From Bettongia penicillata ogilbyi (taxonomy: Eukaryota; Chordata; Mammalia; Diprotodontia; Potoroidae), in the NCBI GenBank assembly GCA_023548195.1, contig JAJHZJ010000061.1:3864297-3928296 (forward strand): a stretch of DNA of 64,000 bases, in the 5' to 3' direction. Each line of letters starts with the position of its first letter. Position 1 is the stretch's first letter. The notes beneath the pieces were generated by a model, which ran no database searches, had not been told where the DNA came from, and saw only the letters and a program-made list of their open reading frames with translations. Of this stretch, positions 1 to 11,430 are shown in pieces. The position numbers and the translations under genes were made by a program.

Positions 1-85
1 TTACCTGCATGGGGCCCCAATAAGGGAACAGGACAATCTTTGCTTCTTTATTCTAGAACTTTGTTCTGTGCTGCTTTTTCAATGA

Positions 86-180
86 AATCATTAATAAAAA
101 TTCATTAAGCACTTACTCTTTGCTATGATCTAGAAGTCAGGGCTACAAATACAGGGAATGAAACAATCCCTCCTCTCAAG
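86..180 (+). repeat. Old interspersed repeat fragment (unnamed family)
   Basis: Carries the run 'cattaagcacttactctttg' followed by 'ctcaaggagctt'. The same wording recurs at 9.26, 17.94, 24.57, 30.92, 37.06, 42.7 and 47.34 kb, so it is a dispersed repeat. I recognise it as an ancient mammalian repeat also common in placental genomes, but I cannot name the family. Confidence 0.45.
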
Positions 181-1085
181 GAGCTTTCTGTGACTGTCGC
201 TTGTAGATTATATCAATTTCTGTGTGGCACTCCACCACCACTCCACTGTCACTGTTACCTACTCTCAGCAACTGTTTAGCTTCTCTATGCTTTTGCCATT
301 GTCTTCTCATTGTAATTGTCATATATCTTTCAGCCACTGCAATCACTGACTGTTTCACAGCTCTTTGATGTTAGTCTCATCAGTTAGGTGTACAACCTCC
401 TCTCCACCTCTTTAACAGCTGACCCATGATGTGACTATACTGGACCCTTAGTTGAGACTATTAGAAGTCTTTCCCCAGGGCCAAAGTGTCTCTAGTCTAA
501 TTAAATTTCTATTTCATTACATCTAAGTTGACTCATGGTAAATCTATTTCCATTTACCTCATCCCTATCCCAGTATCTGGGTATTTTGTGTTTCCTATTA
601 TATCAGTACCTTCTACTAAGTTTGTTGAAGTTTGGGAAGACAATCCTTCTCTCTTGCCATTTGCCTTTCTGTCTCTCATTTTTGCCCTGTGTCATGGGGG
701 CTAGATCACAAAAATAACTTTAGTCTTCCTGAAGATTTACAGAAAAGTTTGGGGAGGGTGGGGTAGAATTGTTGGCTTCTGGTACCCATGACTCAGAAGG
801 AGAAAGTGAGGTCTTTCTGTATATTAATAATATACTTGCACTATACTATACTTGCATTAACTTTTTGGGCTATCATGTCATCCTGTTGAATAAAAATTTA
901 TCATCCATTAAACTCCCCAAATCATTTTCACACAAAATATTACCTAACTACACCTATAGCATGGTGTAATTGTGCCATTCGTTTTTTTCAACTGAAGTAA
1001 TAAAGAATTTTGCGTGTTCACATTTAAGTTTTTTTTCTTAGATTCATTTGATCATTTTAGGATATTGAAATCTTTCCTGTACCTC
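181..1085. other. Unassigned intergenic sequence
   Basis: No gene, RNA or repeat was recognised. Short open frames of about 60 codons occur on both strands without coding-like features. Confidence 0.5.
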
Positions 1086-1089
1086 TTAT

Positions 1090-1345
1090 TAGCTATCTAT
1101 CCCACCTTAAAATCATTTACAATTTTGAAATGTGTATCTTCAAAGGCTTCATCCAAATTATTGATTAAAATGTTGAAAATATAGGTTTAAAAAGTGATGC
1201 TGGTGACTTGAATCCATAGATTTCCTTCCAGGGAAGTTGTTTAATGACATTTTTTAAAACCTAATCATTTAAATAATTCCCACCACTGAACTAAGCAAGC
1301 AGACTATGTAACCTAGTCCATATTTCTCTATCCTGTCTTCCAAAA
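1090..1345 (-). repeat. CR1/L3 LINE fragment
   Basis: The plus-strand text 'gcttcatccaaattattgat' followed by 'taaaatgttgaa' is antisense to the CR1/L3 reverse transcriptase region. The later 'tttccttccaggga' fits the next part of the same consensus. The same wording is present at 62.6-62.9 kb. It is heavily decayed and has no open frame. Confidence 0.55.
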
Positions 1346-1349
1346 ATCA

Positions 1350-4345
1350 GGGTGTTACATTTGAGTGGTGGTCCCTATTTTCTGAATTTGTGGACATATT
1401 CTAAAGAGATCTTCTGGCTATGTCAGTCGTACCTATTTTGCAGAGCAAGGAGTCTTGGTAAATCCCAAATACTGATGGTATTCTTGATTTCTGATATGTA
1501 TTATTCAGTTTTTGAAAAGGAAGCAAAAACCATCAGAGAAAAAAAGTGATGATGAGAGAAGCTAATCCAGGTAGCAAAATTAACTTTCTGTTCCTTTCCT
1601 CACTGCTATCACTGTCACAGAGAACTTGGGAGAAGGTTAATTTTTTTTATAAAACCTTTGCTTTATTTGTGACAGGGTTAAGAGGAATGGCACCCTTCAT
1701 CCTATGATTTAGTCATTTAGGGTATGGATTGAAACATTTTTTGTCTTTTTAACAAAGCATGGCTAATAATGTGAGGTTTTGCATGAGTATACATTTTGGT
1801 AATAGGTTTTGGTTTTCTTGTCTTCTCATTGGGTAAAGGAGGAAGAAGGGGGAGAGGGAATTTGGAACTGAAAAAGAAGGAATAAAAAATCCCTATGTCT
1901 ACCACCAAGTCATTGTCCAGATGGGTTTTCCTGGTATAAATGCTGCTTCCTCATTCTGGGAAGAGGAATCAAAAAAATGCAATAACAGACATTCACAGTT
2001 TGATGAACAATCCTTCCCTTCTATTCTGAGATGTATGTGGAAATATATATTTTATTTACTGCTTATTAAATTCAGAATTTGAAAAAATTAAAAATATTTT
2101 TAAAAGATATGTTATTCTCTTGATCTTTTTTAAGCACCCAGATCCCAACCATAGACAGTGCTTCCAGAAAAATACCTCAGTGCTAGAACAAAATCTTCTC
2201 TGGGAATGTTGACTCTCTCTGTTGATTCCTCCCTATTGCACTTCAAATAAGTACCAATTGCAATAGAACTTTCTGATGATAACCACTATTAATAAGACAA
2301 AATAAACGTTTTAAGCAAATACAAGTAAAGAAACATCCTCTATGACCATAGGGAACAGCCACAGGTTCCAATGAAGAAGTTGGACTGTTTGGGAAAGGGG
2401 AGAAATAGAGGGTTACCTTAGCCTCTGGATACGAAGTCTGGAAGTTTCAGCCACGCAGTTGGTGTCTCAAAATACTTTTTGCCTAATGGGTCTGAGCAGT
2501 CTTACTCCCTGGAGTGCTGATCCCTTTCTTTGTGGCTATTGACTATATCGTCACTTTCACTGTCTTGTTCCATCCACATGGCTTCCTACAGCTTTCCTTC
2601 CTACATTTTTCCTTCTTTTGCTTGTCCCATCAGGAGTTTTGCTTCTTTTTGAGTCTTTCCTGGAATCAGTGAATCGACTTTTAAAGGTCACCCTGAGACA
2701 TTGCATATCATCCTTCAGTCTATCACAGTTGCTTTTCATATTATTCATTTAAGGAGCTAATTTGAGCCTCAGAAAGGGATCACCTTGTTATTTGGCACCT
2801 TGGCATCTTTTCTGTGATTGGATCAATCAAAGAGCAACTTCCTTATGCTCCCTCACCTCCATTAAATATTTGCTGCTCCATAGAAAATCAACTGGAGTTT
2901 GATTGAGCATATCTGGTTTTTTCTTGTTCTCTTCAATAAGGTAAGCATGAGTCAGGCCATTAAGTGGTTTAGCAGTGGAAATAAAGTTCTGAAAACTTGT
3001 GAAAATTACTGCCAAATCCTAAAACAGTTCTATAGGACATTACTAACTCGTTTTACTTGTATTTCAGGATATGAGTGTTTTTAATTGTTATATAAGCTAC
3101 ATAAGAATTTTTATGGAATATTTTCAATGCTCCATCATAGTGCAGAAGCATATGGTAGGTACTTAATACATTTTGAATGAGCACTGTGGTTCCCAATTAT
3201 TTGTGCCTAAGGGATCATAGGGCAGTTTTCTAGAGATGTATTTGCAGAGGGATCTCTTCAAGGGTAAGGAAGTAAACCTGCATCCTCATGGTGAAAACTC
3301 TATTTGAGATCTGGGATAAAGGTTCAGGTGACTAGATATTTTCCTAGTAGGATATCTGGTCTGAAGCCCTTTGCCTTGTAATAGAGGCAAAGAAAACTAC
3401 TGAGGCTGATTTTTTTGGTAATGCCTCTAGGCTGATGCCTTTGGTTATGGGAGAGGACTTGAATGATGAATTAAGTACTTTTTAACTCTATTCCCAGAGA
3501 ACGTGTGTTAATATATGTTCCTCTCAGAGAGGAGAACTGACCGTTAATTCAGGTATTAATATGGAAATTCCCGCTGTATTTAACCAGCTATTTCAAGCAC
3601 TGCTCCAGTAGGCAAAAAGTCCCTTCAAACCAATGAAACTCTCCACCCTCATCCTATTATTTCCATTTTGGTCTCTTCGGAAAACTAAATCCATCCTGAA
3701 AAAAATAGAGAGCCATGTATTGGGTGGGCTGAGATTATCAAAGAGCTAAAATGTGACCTTCAGGGATTCAGATGAAGAATAATTATGCAAGGATGTCTTA
3801 TACAATGCCTTTTAAAAATGCTTTAACAAAAAAAACACCATACCATGAAATCTTTAAGTGAATTGAATGTGCCCTGAGGTGAAGGATTGGATTAAGACCA
3901 TACTAATACATTTCTAATTAAGCATCCTTAGATGTTAGGAAAAAGAATGGTTTTGCTTTGGCCACAGGAAACTCATTTGGACCTAAATCACTCACAGTCT
4001 TCCCCTATTTGCTCAATAATTCCTATTAAGATAGTGGGCCAAGGAAAAGTAATACTTTTTCTTAATTAGTCTTTGGGGATAGTATGTTTATGTAAGGAAG
4101 TCTGCCTGCTTTTGCTACACTGGTTTCTGAGGCAACAGAGAGATAGGGAGAAGGAAATATAGGGGATTTGCTTATGTTTCCAACTTGGAAAACTGGATCA
4201 AGAAGCAGAGAAACTCCTAGATACTTGTTTGTATACTTTAGCTGCTGGGAAACAATCCTGAGCAAGAATCTACAACAAAAGGAGTGGTCAAGTAACAACA
4301 GATGGCCCATTCATTTCTGTAGGATTAAACTGAAAGAAATCCCTT
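1350..4345. other. Unassigned intergenic sequence
   Basis: About 3 kb in which I recognise no gene and no clear repeat. It is AT-rich with short homopolymers. A minus-strand stretch at 2,557-2,748 is open and basic/serine-rich (see findings), but nothing supports a gene. Confidence 0.45.
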
Positions 4346-4349
4346 CAGT

Positions 4350-4480
4350 TGATGGATGGAGAAATTGAGATTCAAAAAGGCCAAGAGAATTGTTCATGGT
4401 TACACAGGTAACAAGTGGCCAAGTCAAGAATCAAACCCAGGCCATAGGACTTAAATCTAGTATTTCTTTCACTACTTACA
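4350..4480 (-). repeat. MIR-type SINE (antisense)
   Basis: Reads 'ggagaaattgagattcaaaa' then 'ggttacacaggtaacaagtg' and 'aatcaaacccaggccat'. This is the reverse complement of the MIR tRNA-related and core segments. It faces the plus-strand MIR copy that starts about 65 bp downstream. Confidence 0.7.
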
Positions 4481-4544
4481 GGAGGTACTACCAGCTTCTC
4501 AGTGACAGGACTTTTGTCTACAGCTGGTCTGATCATGAAAAAAA

Positions 4545-4685
4545 TCCATTATTCAATGACTTAATCTCTCTCTGCCTCAGTTTCCTTAAATGCAAAATAG
4601 GGATATTAATAGTACCTGCCTCCCAAATTTATTGTGAGGATTAAATAAGCACAGTGCCTGGCAATAGTAAGGGATTAATAAATGA
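4545..4685 (+). repeat. MIR-type SINE
   Basis: Contains 'tgcctcagtttccttaaatg' then 'aaatagggatattaatagta' and the 3' segment 'gcacagtgcctggcaatag'. These are core and tail of MIR in sense orientation. Confidence 0.8.
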
Positions 4686-4689
4686 TTAT

Positions 4690-6715
4690 CCCATTCCCTT
4701 TTCCCTATAAGCCCACAGAATATACCTAATGGAAGTTTGCTAAGTGTGTTGGATTCTTGTACAGAGAAGGGCAAATCCAGCATGACGGACATAGTCTATT
4801 ATCAATCATTCTGTCCTGAGCCGGATGATTTGTGTTTGTCCAGGACATCTATAAACCCAAGTCAACTCTCTAAATGACTCAAGTGTCTTGAGAGATAGAA
4901 GAAGAGGGATAGCATCATCTCAGCCTCCTTGAAGTCTTGGGGTCATGAATGGGTTGAAATTCCACATGTATCTTGTGGACAAGGATCCCATCTTATCTAA
5001 ACTCTGTAACTCCTTTTCTGCCTAACACAAAGTTGTATACATAGTAGTTGTTGGGTTTTTTTGGTTTGTTTTTTTTTAACAAACGCTTGTCTTTTTATTG
5101 TTATATATTTCTAGGATGTGCTCTTTACCTGCCGTATCTCCTTTGCCATTTCAACATCAGACAGACCAATTCAGACTGATCTTGACTTATCACAATGAAT
5201 GACCATGACCTCACTATATTCTATTCTGTGCTTCATATACAATGTATTCTATTGCACTTTGCATATAGTGTGCATAAGTTGGTGAAAGGGGATGCCAATA
5301 AAATTAAACCACAGATCAAAACTGGAATGGCTTAAACTTATTTGGATTACACCCTGGGGAACATTAGCTCTTGATGGCATTTGAGAGATGATGCTTTTAT
5401 GATCTTTTCATAATAGGTTTACTAATGTACTCTATCTTATTTAAATCCCAGTGATGCAAAAGAAAAAAATCACACACCCCTCTAGGTATCTTATAGCTGA
5501 TGGACATGAATGATTCACAATTTTTTTTAAAAAGGGGCTTCCTACAGATAAAATGCACTTTGAAAAATTGGATTCCATAAGAAAAATCTGAAAGTTTTTT
5601 GAGTTGTTATTTTAATTTCATTAGACAGCAAAAGGCTAGAGATTTCATGCATGTCGATAAAATTTGCTACTTCAAAATGGGCATGATATCATTAAGTAAT
5701 TATCCACACTTTGGAAAATTGTGCAGTGCTTTTAATGAAATGAAGGCTTGTCTTTTTTTTTTTTTAAATAATGGTATTCTTCTAGTGATGCTAGGAGACT
5801 GCAAGTTATAGAAGTTAGCAGGCTCAAAGTTCACCCATGAAGACCGTGACACAACTAATCTAGAATCTATCAAGGCAAGTGGTGTAGAGACATCATCAAG
5901 GATATATAGATAACCAGAAAAGCTGATGGTATGGTCATTTGGCAAAAGACAGGGGGAAATCAGGGATACTTTGTCTGGTATCTATACAGTCTCAAGAGTT
6001 CTGAAAGAAGGCCCTTAGAACATTTTTGTGGACATATGTGGAAAATTTACAGAGAGGGCACACAGACAAAATTTGCATTGGATGAAAGAACATGGTTAGG
6101 TTGCAATGTACATCATAGGAGGGGTTATCTAAATGAATGAGATCTTATTATGGAAGTAATAATCCATTCAACTTTGGTTGGGTAGACATAATATATTGGC
6201 AACCACAACAAATTAAGTCTAACAATAGAAGCATGGGGGATGTGTGACGTGTGTAACAATTATTTCCTTCTGTTTTTAACTAAATTATAATGGTCACACA
6301 AAGAACCAGACTGACAATCCTGAAGACATTACTCTTTGTGCATGGAGTGGGTATGCGCTAGGCAGTAGTGATGCAAGTTTCTCTAAGTGCTTCACTCAGG
6401 TTATACACACAGGAATGATGGGCCTCTCAACTTATAATCAAGCCCATAGTCTGATGTAATAATGAACAGAATTGACTAGTTCCTCTCTCTCCCCTCTTAT
6501 TCTAACATTCATTTAATATCCCCTGGATGCTACTATGCAGTTTACTGAAGTTTTGGAGAAAGACCTTATTGGCCTTCAGTAAAGACTTTATTTTACTGAT
6601 AAATCATTCAGTCTTGATGCTTTTATGCATCAGAATTGCTGAAATTTGAAAGAGAAAACCCAGAGGCTACATTCAGCACGTAGAATTAGGAGTTTACATG
6701 AAAGACAGCTGTTTC
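4690..6715. other. Unassigned intergenic sequence
   Basis: No gene or confident repeat over about 2 kb. Poly(T)-rich patches lie at 5,050-5,090 and 5,751-5,766; the adjoining short frames on both strands are low-complexity artefacts. Confidence 0.45.
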
Positions 6716-6724
6716 TGTAGCACA

Positions 6725-6895
6725 TCAGAAAGGTCAAGTTCAAATTTAACCTCAGATACTATGTGATACTTAGGAAAGTCACTTCCGTCAACTTCAGCTT
6801 CCTCAACTGTAAAATGGGGATAATAGGAGCCCCTACCTTATAGGATTATTGTAAGGATCAAATGAGATATTTGTAGAGTGCCTCATAGTACATAG
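6725..6895 (+). repeat. MIR-type SINE
   Basis: Contains 'cttcctcaactgtaaaatgg' then 'ggataataggagcccctacc' and 'ggattattgtaaggatcaaa', the MIR core and 3' region. The upstream part around 6,730-6,780 still resembles the tRNA-derived head. Confidence 0.85.
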
Positions 6896-7500
6896 GGGAA
6901 AGTGTTTCCTTCTGCCTTCCCACCTTCACTCTTTCCCTCTTTCCTTCATTCCCTCCTGAAGACCTATTGGCAGGGACTGTGACCACCACCACCTCTGCCC
7001 TCCTAGCCAGTCTCTCTATTGCAAAGTTCTGACCCTTAAGCACTCTAATAGTGCTTAGGGCTTAGAAGTTACTAGGTCAGCTTTGTCTGACCTTTCCTGG
7101 CAAGAATCTGGAACCTTTGGAGGTATGAACAAATCTCATTTTCTTTACCCCAAGAGCAGTCCCAGGTCAAGAACAATAAGGAAAAGGGTAATAGGTGAAG
7201 GTGGCTTCATCATTTTTCTCTTTCTCATATGTAACCCTCTTCCTCACTGCTCTTCACCTCCCTTATATACTGCCATCTTAGATTTTTCTGGTGTTGACAA
7301 TTTCCTGGGAACATAGGAATGCCAAAGCATTCTGGAAAGGATCACTTTAAATACAATCTGCTCTGTTTTATTCCATCCTGAATTATACAGTTTATTAATT
7401 TGTGTTCACAGAAGTTAAGGATGAAGTAAAGGAGATGAGTGAGGAAATTCCCATCCCTGCTTAGGCTTCCAAAAAGTCCTTGTGCCACTGCTGACATCAC
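6896..7500. other. Unassigned intergenic sequence
   Basis: No gene, RNA or repeat was identified in this stretch. Confidence 0.45.
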
Positions 7501-7504
7501 TGAA

Positions 7505-7640
7505 GTTACTGCAGACTCTTGGAAAACTAGGCACTGAGAGTTATTTCACCTCTCTGGGGTTTAGTTTCCAAATTTGTAAAATGAAAGAGTTAAACTAGAT
7601 GGCATTTGAGATCCATTCAATAGGACCTGTTAGGGACTCG
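7505..7640 (+). repeat. MIR-like SINE remnant
   Basis: The phrase 'aaatttgtaaaatgaaagag' followed by 'ttaaactagatggcatttga' matches the 3' half of the SINE subtype whose tail reads 'ggactagatgacctctgagg'. Divergence is high. Confidence 0.55.
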
Positions 7641-7699
7641 CATGTAGAAGTCTCTGAGAGAAACAAGTCTGGAGGTACAGAGAAATGTTCTCCAGAATA

Positions 7700-8095
7700 G
7701 GAGTCAGGACTAGGGTTCTAGGTACCCCTCCGCCATTAACTCTCTTAGTAATATCAAACAAGTCAATTCTCTCTTTTGGACCTCAATTTTTTTTTTTGTC
7801 TATAAAGTGAGAGGATCGGAGACGAGTAGCTCTCATTCTTTTTGGTCTTGGGACCCATTTACACTCTTAAAAATTATTGAGTACTCCCAAAGAGTTTCTG
7901 TTTATGTGGGTTATATTTGATCAATATTTATTTTATTAGAAATTGAAAAATCTTAATATTATGAAAAGTTTTGACATCTAGGATTCCTGAAAGAGCCTCA
8001 GAATTTTTACAGGGTCCTAGAATACATTTTGAAAATCACTATTCCAGATCATTGCTAAATCTGTTTCCAATTCTAACATTCAGGTCTCAGTAGGG
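7700..8095 (+). repeat. MIR-like SINE interrupted by a hAT element
   Basis: The left part runs to about 7,823 ('tataaagtgagaggatcgg', with a poly(T) expansion at 7,787-7,799). The right part resumes at about 8,044 with 'ccagatcattgctaaatctg' and 'ttccaattctaacattc', the expected continuation of the tail. The intervening sequence is annotated separately. Confidence 0.6.
7824..8043 (+). mobile_element. hAT/Charlie-type non-autonomous DNA transposon
   Basis: Begins near 'gagtagctctcattc', a decayed form of the hAT-Charlie end CAGTGGTTCTCAAAC. It then reads 'ggacccatttacactctta' and 'gagtttctgtttatgtgggt', wording I recognise from an old MITE shared with placental mammals. It closes at 'ttttgaaaatcacta', the inverted end. 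It codes for nothing. Its exact family name is not recalled. Confidence 0.65.
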
Positions 8096-8309
8096 TCTTG
8101 TCAAGTTCTCATAAAAAGACATTGACCAAAAGGTGCATGAAGAGACTTCCTCCAAATACCCAGAAAGGAAGTGAGTTCTTCACTATCTTCTTAGTAAACT
8201 GAGGTAGATGCGTTTTCCTCCCCAAGAGACTAGATTGCCCATTACTGGTTTGGCTTCTTTCAAAGACTTCATTAACAGAGTTTGTCTTTTCTTTGTGTAC
8301 TATACCTTT

Positions 8310-8390
8310 ATGACTTCTTCACTTGTAAAATGAGGGAGTTAGTGTAAGTAGTTTCTAAGGTCTCCAGCTTTATTTCTATGATTTTTGTGA
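8310..8390 (+). repeat. MIR-like SINE 3' remnant
   Basis: Contains 'cttcttcacttgtaaaatga' then 'tttctaaggtctccagcttt' and 'tctatgattttt', the tail of the same SINE subtype as at 7.5 and 42.6 kb. Confidence 0.6.
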
Positions 8391-8394
8391 ATTT

Positions 8395-9260
8395 GAATGT
8401 AGACCATTCACAGCTCACCTAGTGTTACTCCTATGACCTTTTAAAGTTTCACAGCTTCTCCCATAATCAAATGATTTATCCAAGTATTGAAGACAAGGGG
8501 TGGCTGACCTTGAAGACCAATTAATTTCCAGACTAACCAGAAGGTTTTTTTTAAGAATCTCTTGCCTTTATTAGCCTCTGTGAAACCACAGACTGACTCT
8601 CAAAGCCAGAGTGATCAGAGAGTTATAGATAATGGATAGCCTACAAGGTTATTTATTTTCACATAAATGGTGCCCCATCTTTATTTTGGGGGCCTTCTAA
8701 AATGATTTTCTTTTATTTGGTGTTAGCTTAAAACTACAGTAAGATTTTTTTAGGACATAGTGTTTTTATGGGAATTTTGATCTGAACTGACTACAATCTT
8801 CATGGAAATGTACATAAAATATTCTGTTTTCCCCTCAGAGTGAAGCCATTGGTAAATCCCAGTTGTAAGGTCTGGGAGCCAGGAGCCTAGTTTCATTTTG
8901 TACACATACTGAGAAGCCCTGGTGTTAAATACAAGCTCTAAATTAGATGAATGCTGCAGAATATAGAAGTAAGCACAGGGTGGAACTACAGTTAAACCCT
9001 CAGAGGAGAAAATGGAATATGTGTCTAATAAAGTAAGTGGCTTATCAAACTCACTGCAGGAGATATTCTCAAAATAATTTCTTTCCCTTTGCTAACTTGG
9101 ATTCTGGGAATTAGAAAGAACTACTAACAACATAAAGCAAATGCAGTGAATGTTACAGACTGTAGGGAAATAGACTTGAAGAAAGAGCAAGCCCTGAAAA
9201 AAAATGAAAGATTATATAAAATATAGTAGACACCGACAGAAGACAGTCAGGGTCAGCTCA
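8395..9260. other. Unassigned sequence, low in recognisable repeats
   Basis: About 850 bp without a gene or confident repeat. No coding-like frame is seen. Confidence 0.4.
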
Positions 9261-9261
9261 A

Positions 9262-9325
9262 TTCAATTCAATTCAAGAAGCACTTATTAAATATTTATTC
9301 TATGTCAGACTTTGTACAAAGTGAT
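9262..9325 (+). repeat. Old interspersed repeat fragment (unnamed family)
   Basis: Contains three copies of 'attca' followed by 'aagcacttattaaatattta' and 'tctatgtcagactttgtac'. Same family as the fragment at 86-180. Confidence 0.4.
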
Positions 9326-9329
9326 AATC

Positions 9330-9504
9330 ATTGTTGCTGTTGCTTGTCCTTGTCTCTCAAGGAAGACCATGACATCAGGAAGGTGATGCCATGACTTGTG
9401 AGTGAATTGGATTTAAGTGAGGCAGGGCTGTGCAAGCCTCACTTTCTCCTTTGGAGCCATCTGGGTCCAGTGACAGGGCATAGATTAGGATGACTGGAGA
9501 TGGA
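9330..9504 (-). repeat. SINE with RTE-like 3' end (antisense)
   Basis: The plus strand begins 'gttgctgttgcttgtccttg', then 'gaccatgacatcaggaaggt', 'gaattggatttaagtgaggc' and 'gatgactggagatgg'. The same order occurs at 20.57 and 49.54 kb. Read on the minus strand it ends in an RTE-like tail, suggesting mobilisation by an RTE LINE. Confidence 0.75.
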
Positions 9505-9686
9505 TGAAGATACAAAGACAAAGAGGAAACCATCCCTCATCCTTTCCCCTCAAAGAGGATATTCTATATGTCATTATGGGAGGGTGGTGGAGGGGAAGGA
9601 GAGCATGTACATAGAGGGAGTCCCAAAAGTGTTAATGTAGTTTTAAGCTTTACAGTAACTTATGCCCACATTTGCACTCGCTTGTG

Positions 9687-9764
9687 CGCATACACACACA
9701 CATACACACAAACACACACACATACACACAACACATATACACACAAACACACACACATATACAC
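9687..9764. repeat. (AC)n-rich microsatellite
   Basis: Interrupted CA-rich array with 'catacacaca', 'aacacaca' and 'tatacac' variants. It creates spurious His/Thr-rich and Cys/Val-rich open frames on the two strands. Confidence 0.95.
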
Positions 9765-10164
9765 TGCTGTTTCTCTTGCTTTCAATCTTTGCTTTTCTAG
9801 AAATAGGACCATTAAGAAAATGGTGAATTTAGGGAGAAAGATAGTGAAGTCTGCGATAAATGGTTTTGGCCTCTTCTCATTTTCCTCATAACTGGCCATT
9901 TTTCTTTCTGGGCTCTCAGCAACCAATCCTGTGTTTTATTTCTGCTAATCCCTGCTAACATTTTAAATGACAACTGAGGTATTAGCTGATATATACCTTA
10001 AATATATTACCTCCCATGAATAATTACATGAAAAATAAGTTTATTAATGTTTTCTGGTTTTATATTAGCCATTAATGGATATTCTCTCACTCCCTACCAC
10101 TACTGTAGCACTGAACCTTCTGTTGGTACAATGACCACATCTGAACATGCATGCAAATTCTTTT

Positions 10165-10985
10165 CTAAAAATTTATTTTACTTTTAATTCATAGAATAAC
10201 AAGCATTTTTATAACATCATTTTAAAAAGATGATTGCACATGAAACTGCAAATTAATTATGTACAACTTGCAACTTTTAAATATATAGGAAAGTTATATA
10301 AATTTCTTCCTCTCCTTTTTCTTCTTTCCTTCCCTTTTTCCATTCTAGAGATGGCTATGATTAGACAGATGTAAGTATATATACATATATATATGTAATT
10401 CTCTCTGAATGCAGATAGCATCTTTCTTCATATGTTCTTTATAGTTAATTTGGGTATTTATAATAGTCCAAATGACTTACTTGTTCAAAGTTATTCTTTA
10501 AACAGTATTGCTGTTACTGTTTACATTGTTCTCTTGGTTTTTCTCATTTTCATCTTCATTGTTTTGTGCAAGTCTTTCCATAATTTTTTAAGATCATGGA
10601 GCTCAACATTCTGCCTTGTAGTCCCACACTTTTCTGTTCAGGGGAAGCAAAGATGCTTCACTATCCATTCTCAAGGACCGGGATTCATTATTATCATTTC
10701 TCAGGATTTGCCTTACCTTTAGTATTTTTTTATTTATACTTTTGAGAGAAATTGTATCTCTTGTTCTTCTTGTTCTGTTTATTTCCTTCTATATGAGATA
10801 ATGCAAACTTTCCCTGTTTCTCTGAATTTCTCGTACTCTGAATTTCTTCATGTTCTTAATATTCTATTATAGTCATGTATTGTAATTGGTTTAGCCATTC
10901 CCAAATTCATGGAACCTTACTTTATTCCATGTCTTTTTACCATTGGGATAATTTTTTATAGGATATATTTGAAGGTTACTTAACT
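10165..10985 (-). repeat. Old L1 3'-end copy (antisense)
   Basis: On the plus strand it reads 'tattgctgttactgtttaca' then 'gttctcttggtttttctcat' and 'agtctttccataatttttta', followed later by 'tttagccattcccaaattc'. These are in the same order as in the clearer antisense L1 copies at 19.4-20.1 and 23.7-24.5 kb, but much more diverged. About 240 bp in the middle (10,610-10,850) does not align by eye and may be an insertion. Confidence 0.65.
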
Positions 10986-11179
10986 ATCAAAATTCAGAGG
11001 AATTGAAGCTTTTTTGGTGAAATGAGAGATACTTGATTATTTTGATCAAGATAGTATACCTTATACCATACTATGGAGATAGCCACTACTCCACTTGCTC
11101 AAAAGGCTGGTCAATGCATAGTACATTGTGGTATAGCCTCATGGAAAGAAACTTCTAGGAGGAAATAAAACGAGTAGTG

Positions 11180-11430
11180 TAGAAGAACACTAAATTTGGA
11201 ACCTGGAGAACTGGTTTCAAATCCCAATTGTACCTTTTATCCCCCTGACTTTGGAAAAGTTACCTCTACACATTTAGGGTTAAGGTTAGAATTGATTCTA
11301 ACCCTAACCCTAACCCTAAATCAGACTGCTCATTTTAAATGTGAAAATAATGATATTTTCATAACTCAAAGGGTCTCTGTAAGGAAAGTATTTCGTAATT
11401 TGTAAAGTCCTATATAAATAGGAATTGTAG
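11180..11430 (+). repeat. MIR-type SINE carrying a telomeric insertion
   Basis: The head reads 'gaactggtttcaaatcccaa' and 'tgactttggaaaagttacc'. The 3' part reads 'ctgctcattttaaatgtgaa', 'aataatgatattttcataac' and 'cctatataaataggaattg'. The segment that should hold the 'cctcagtttcctca' box is replaced by the telomere-repeat palindrome at 11,272-11,321. Confidence 0.65.
11272..11321. repeat. Head-to-head interstitial telomeric repeat palindrome
   Basis: The left arm (11,272-11,292) holds TTAGGG-type units and the right arm (11,295-11,321) holds CCCTAA-type units, with a 2-bp centre. The reverse complement of the right arm equals the left arm except for one base (TTAAGG for TTAGGG) and one extra hexamer. 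Orientation is 5'-TTAGGG...CCCTAA-3'. Seen directly in the sequence; origin is inference. Confidence 0.95.

Noticed and set aside
9568..9926. 107-codon plus and 88-codon minus frames
   Set aside because: Most of each frame is the CA/TG microsatellite; no domain is seen outside it.
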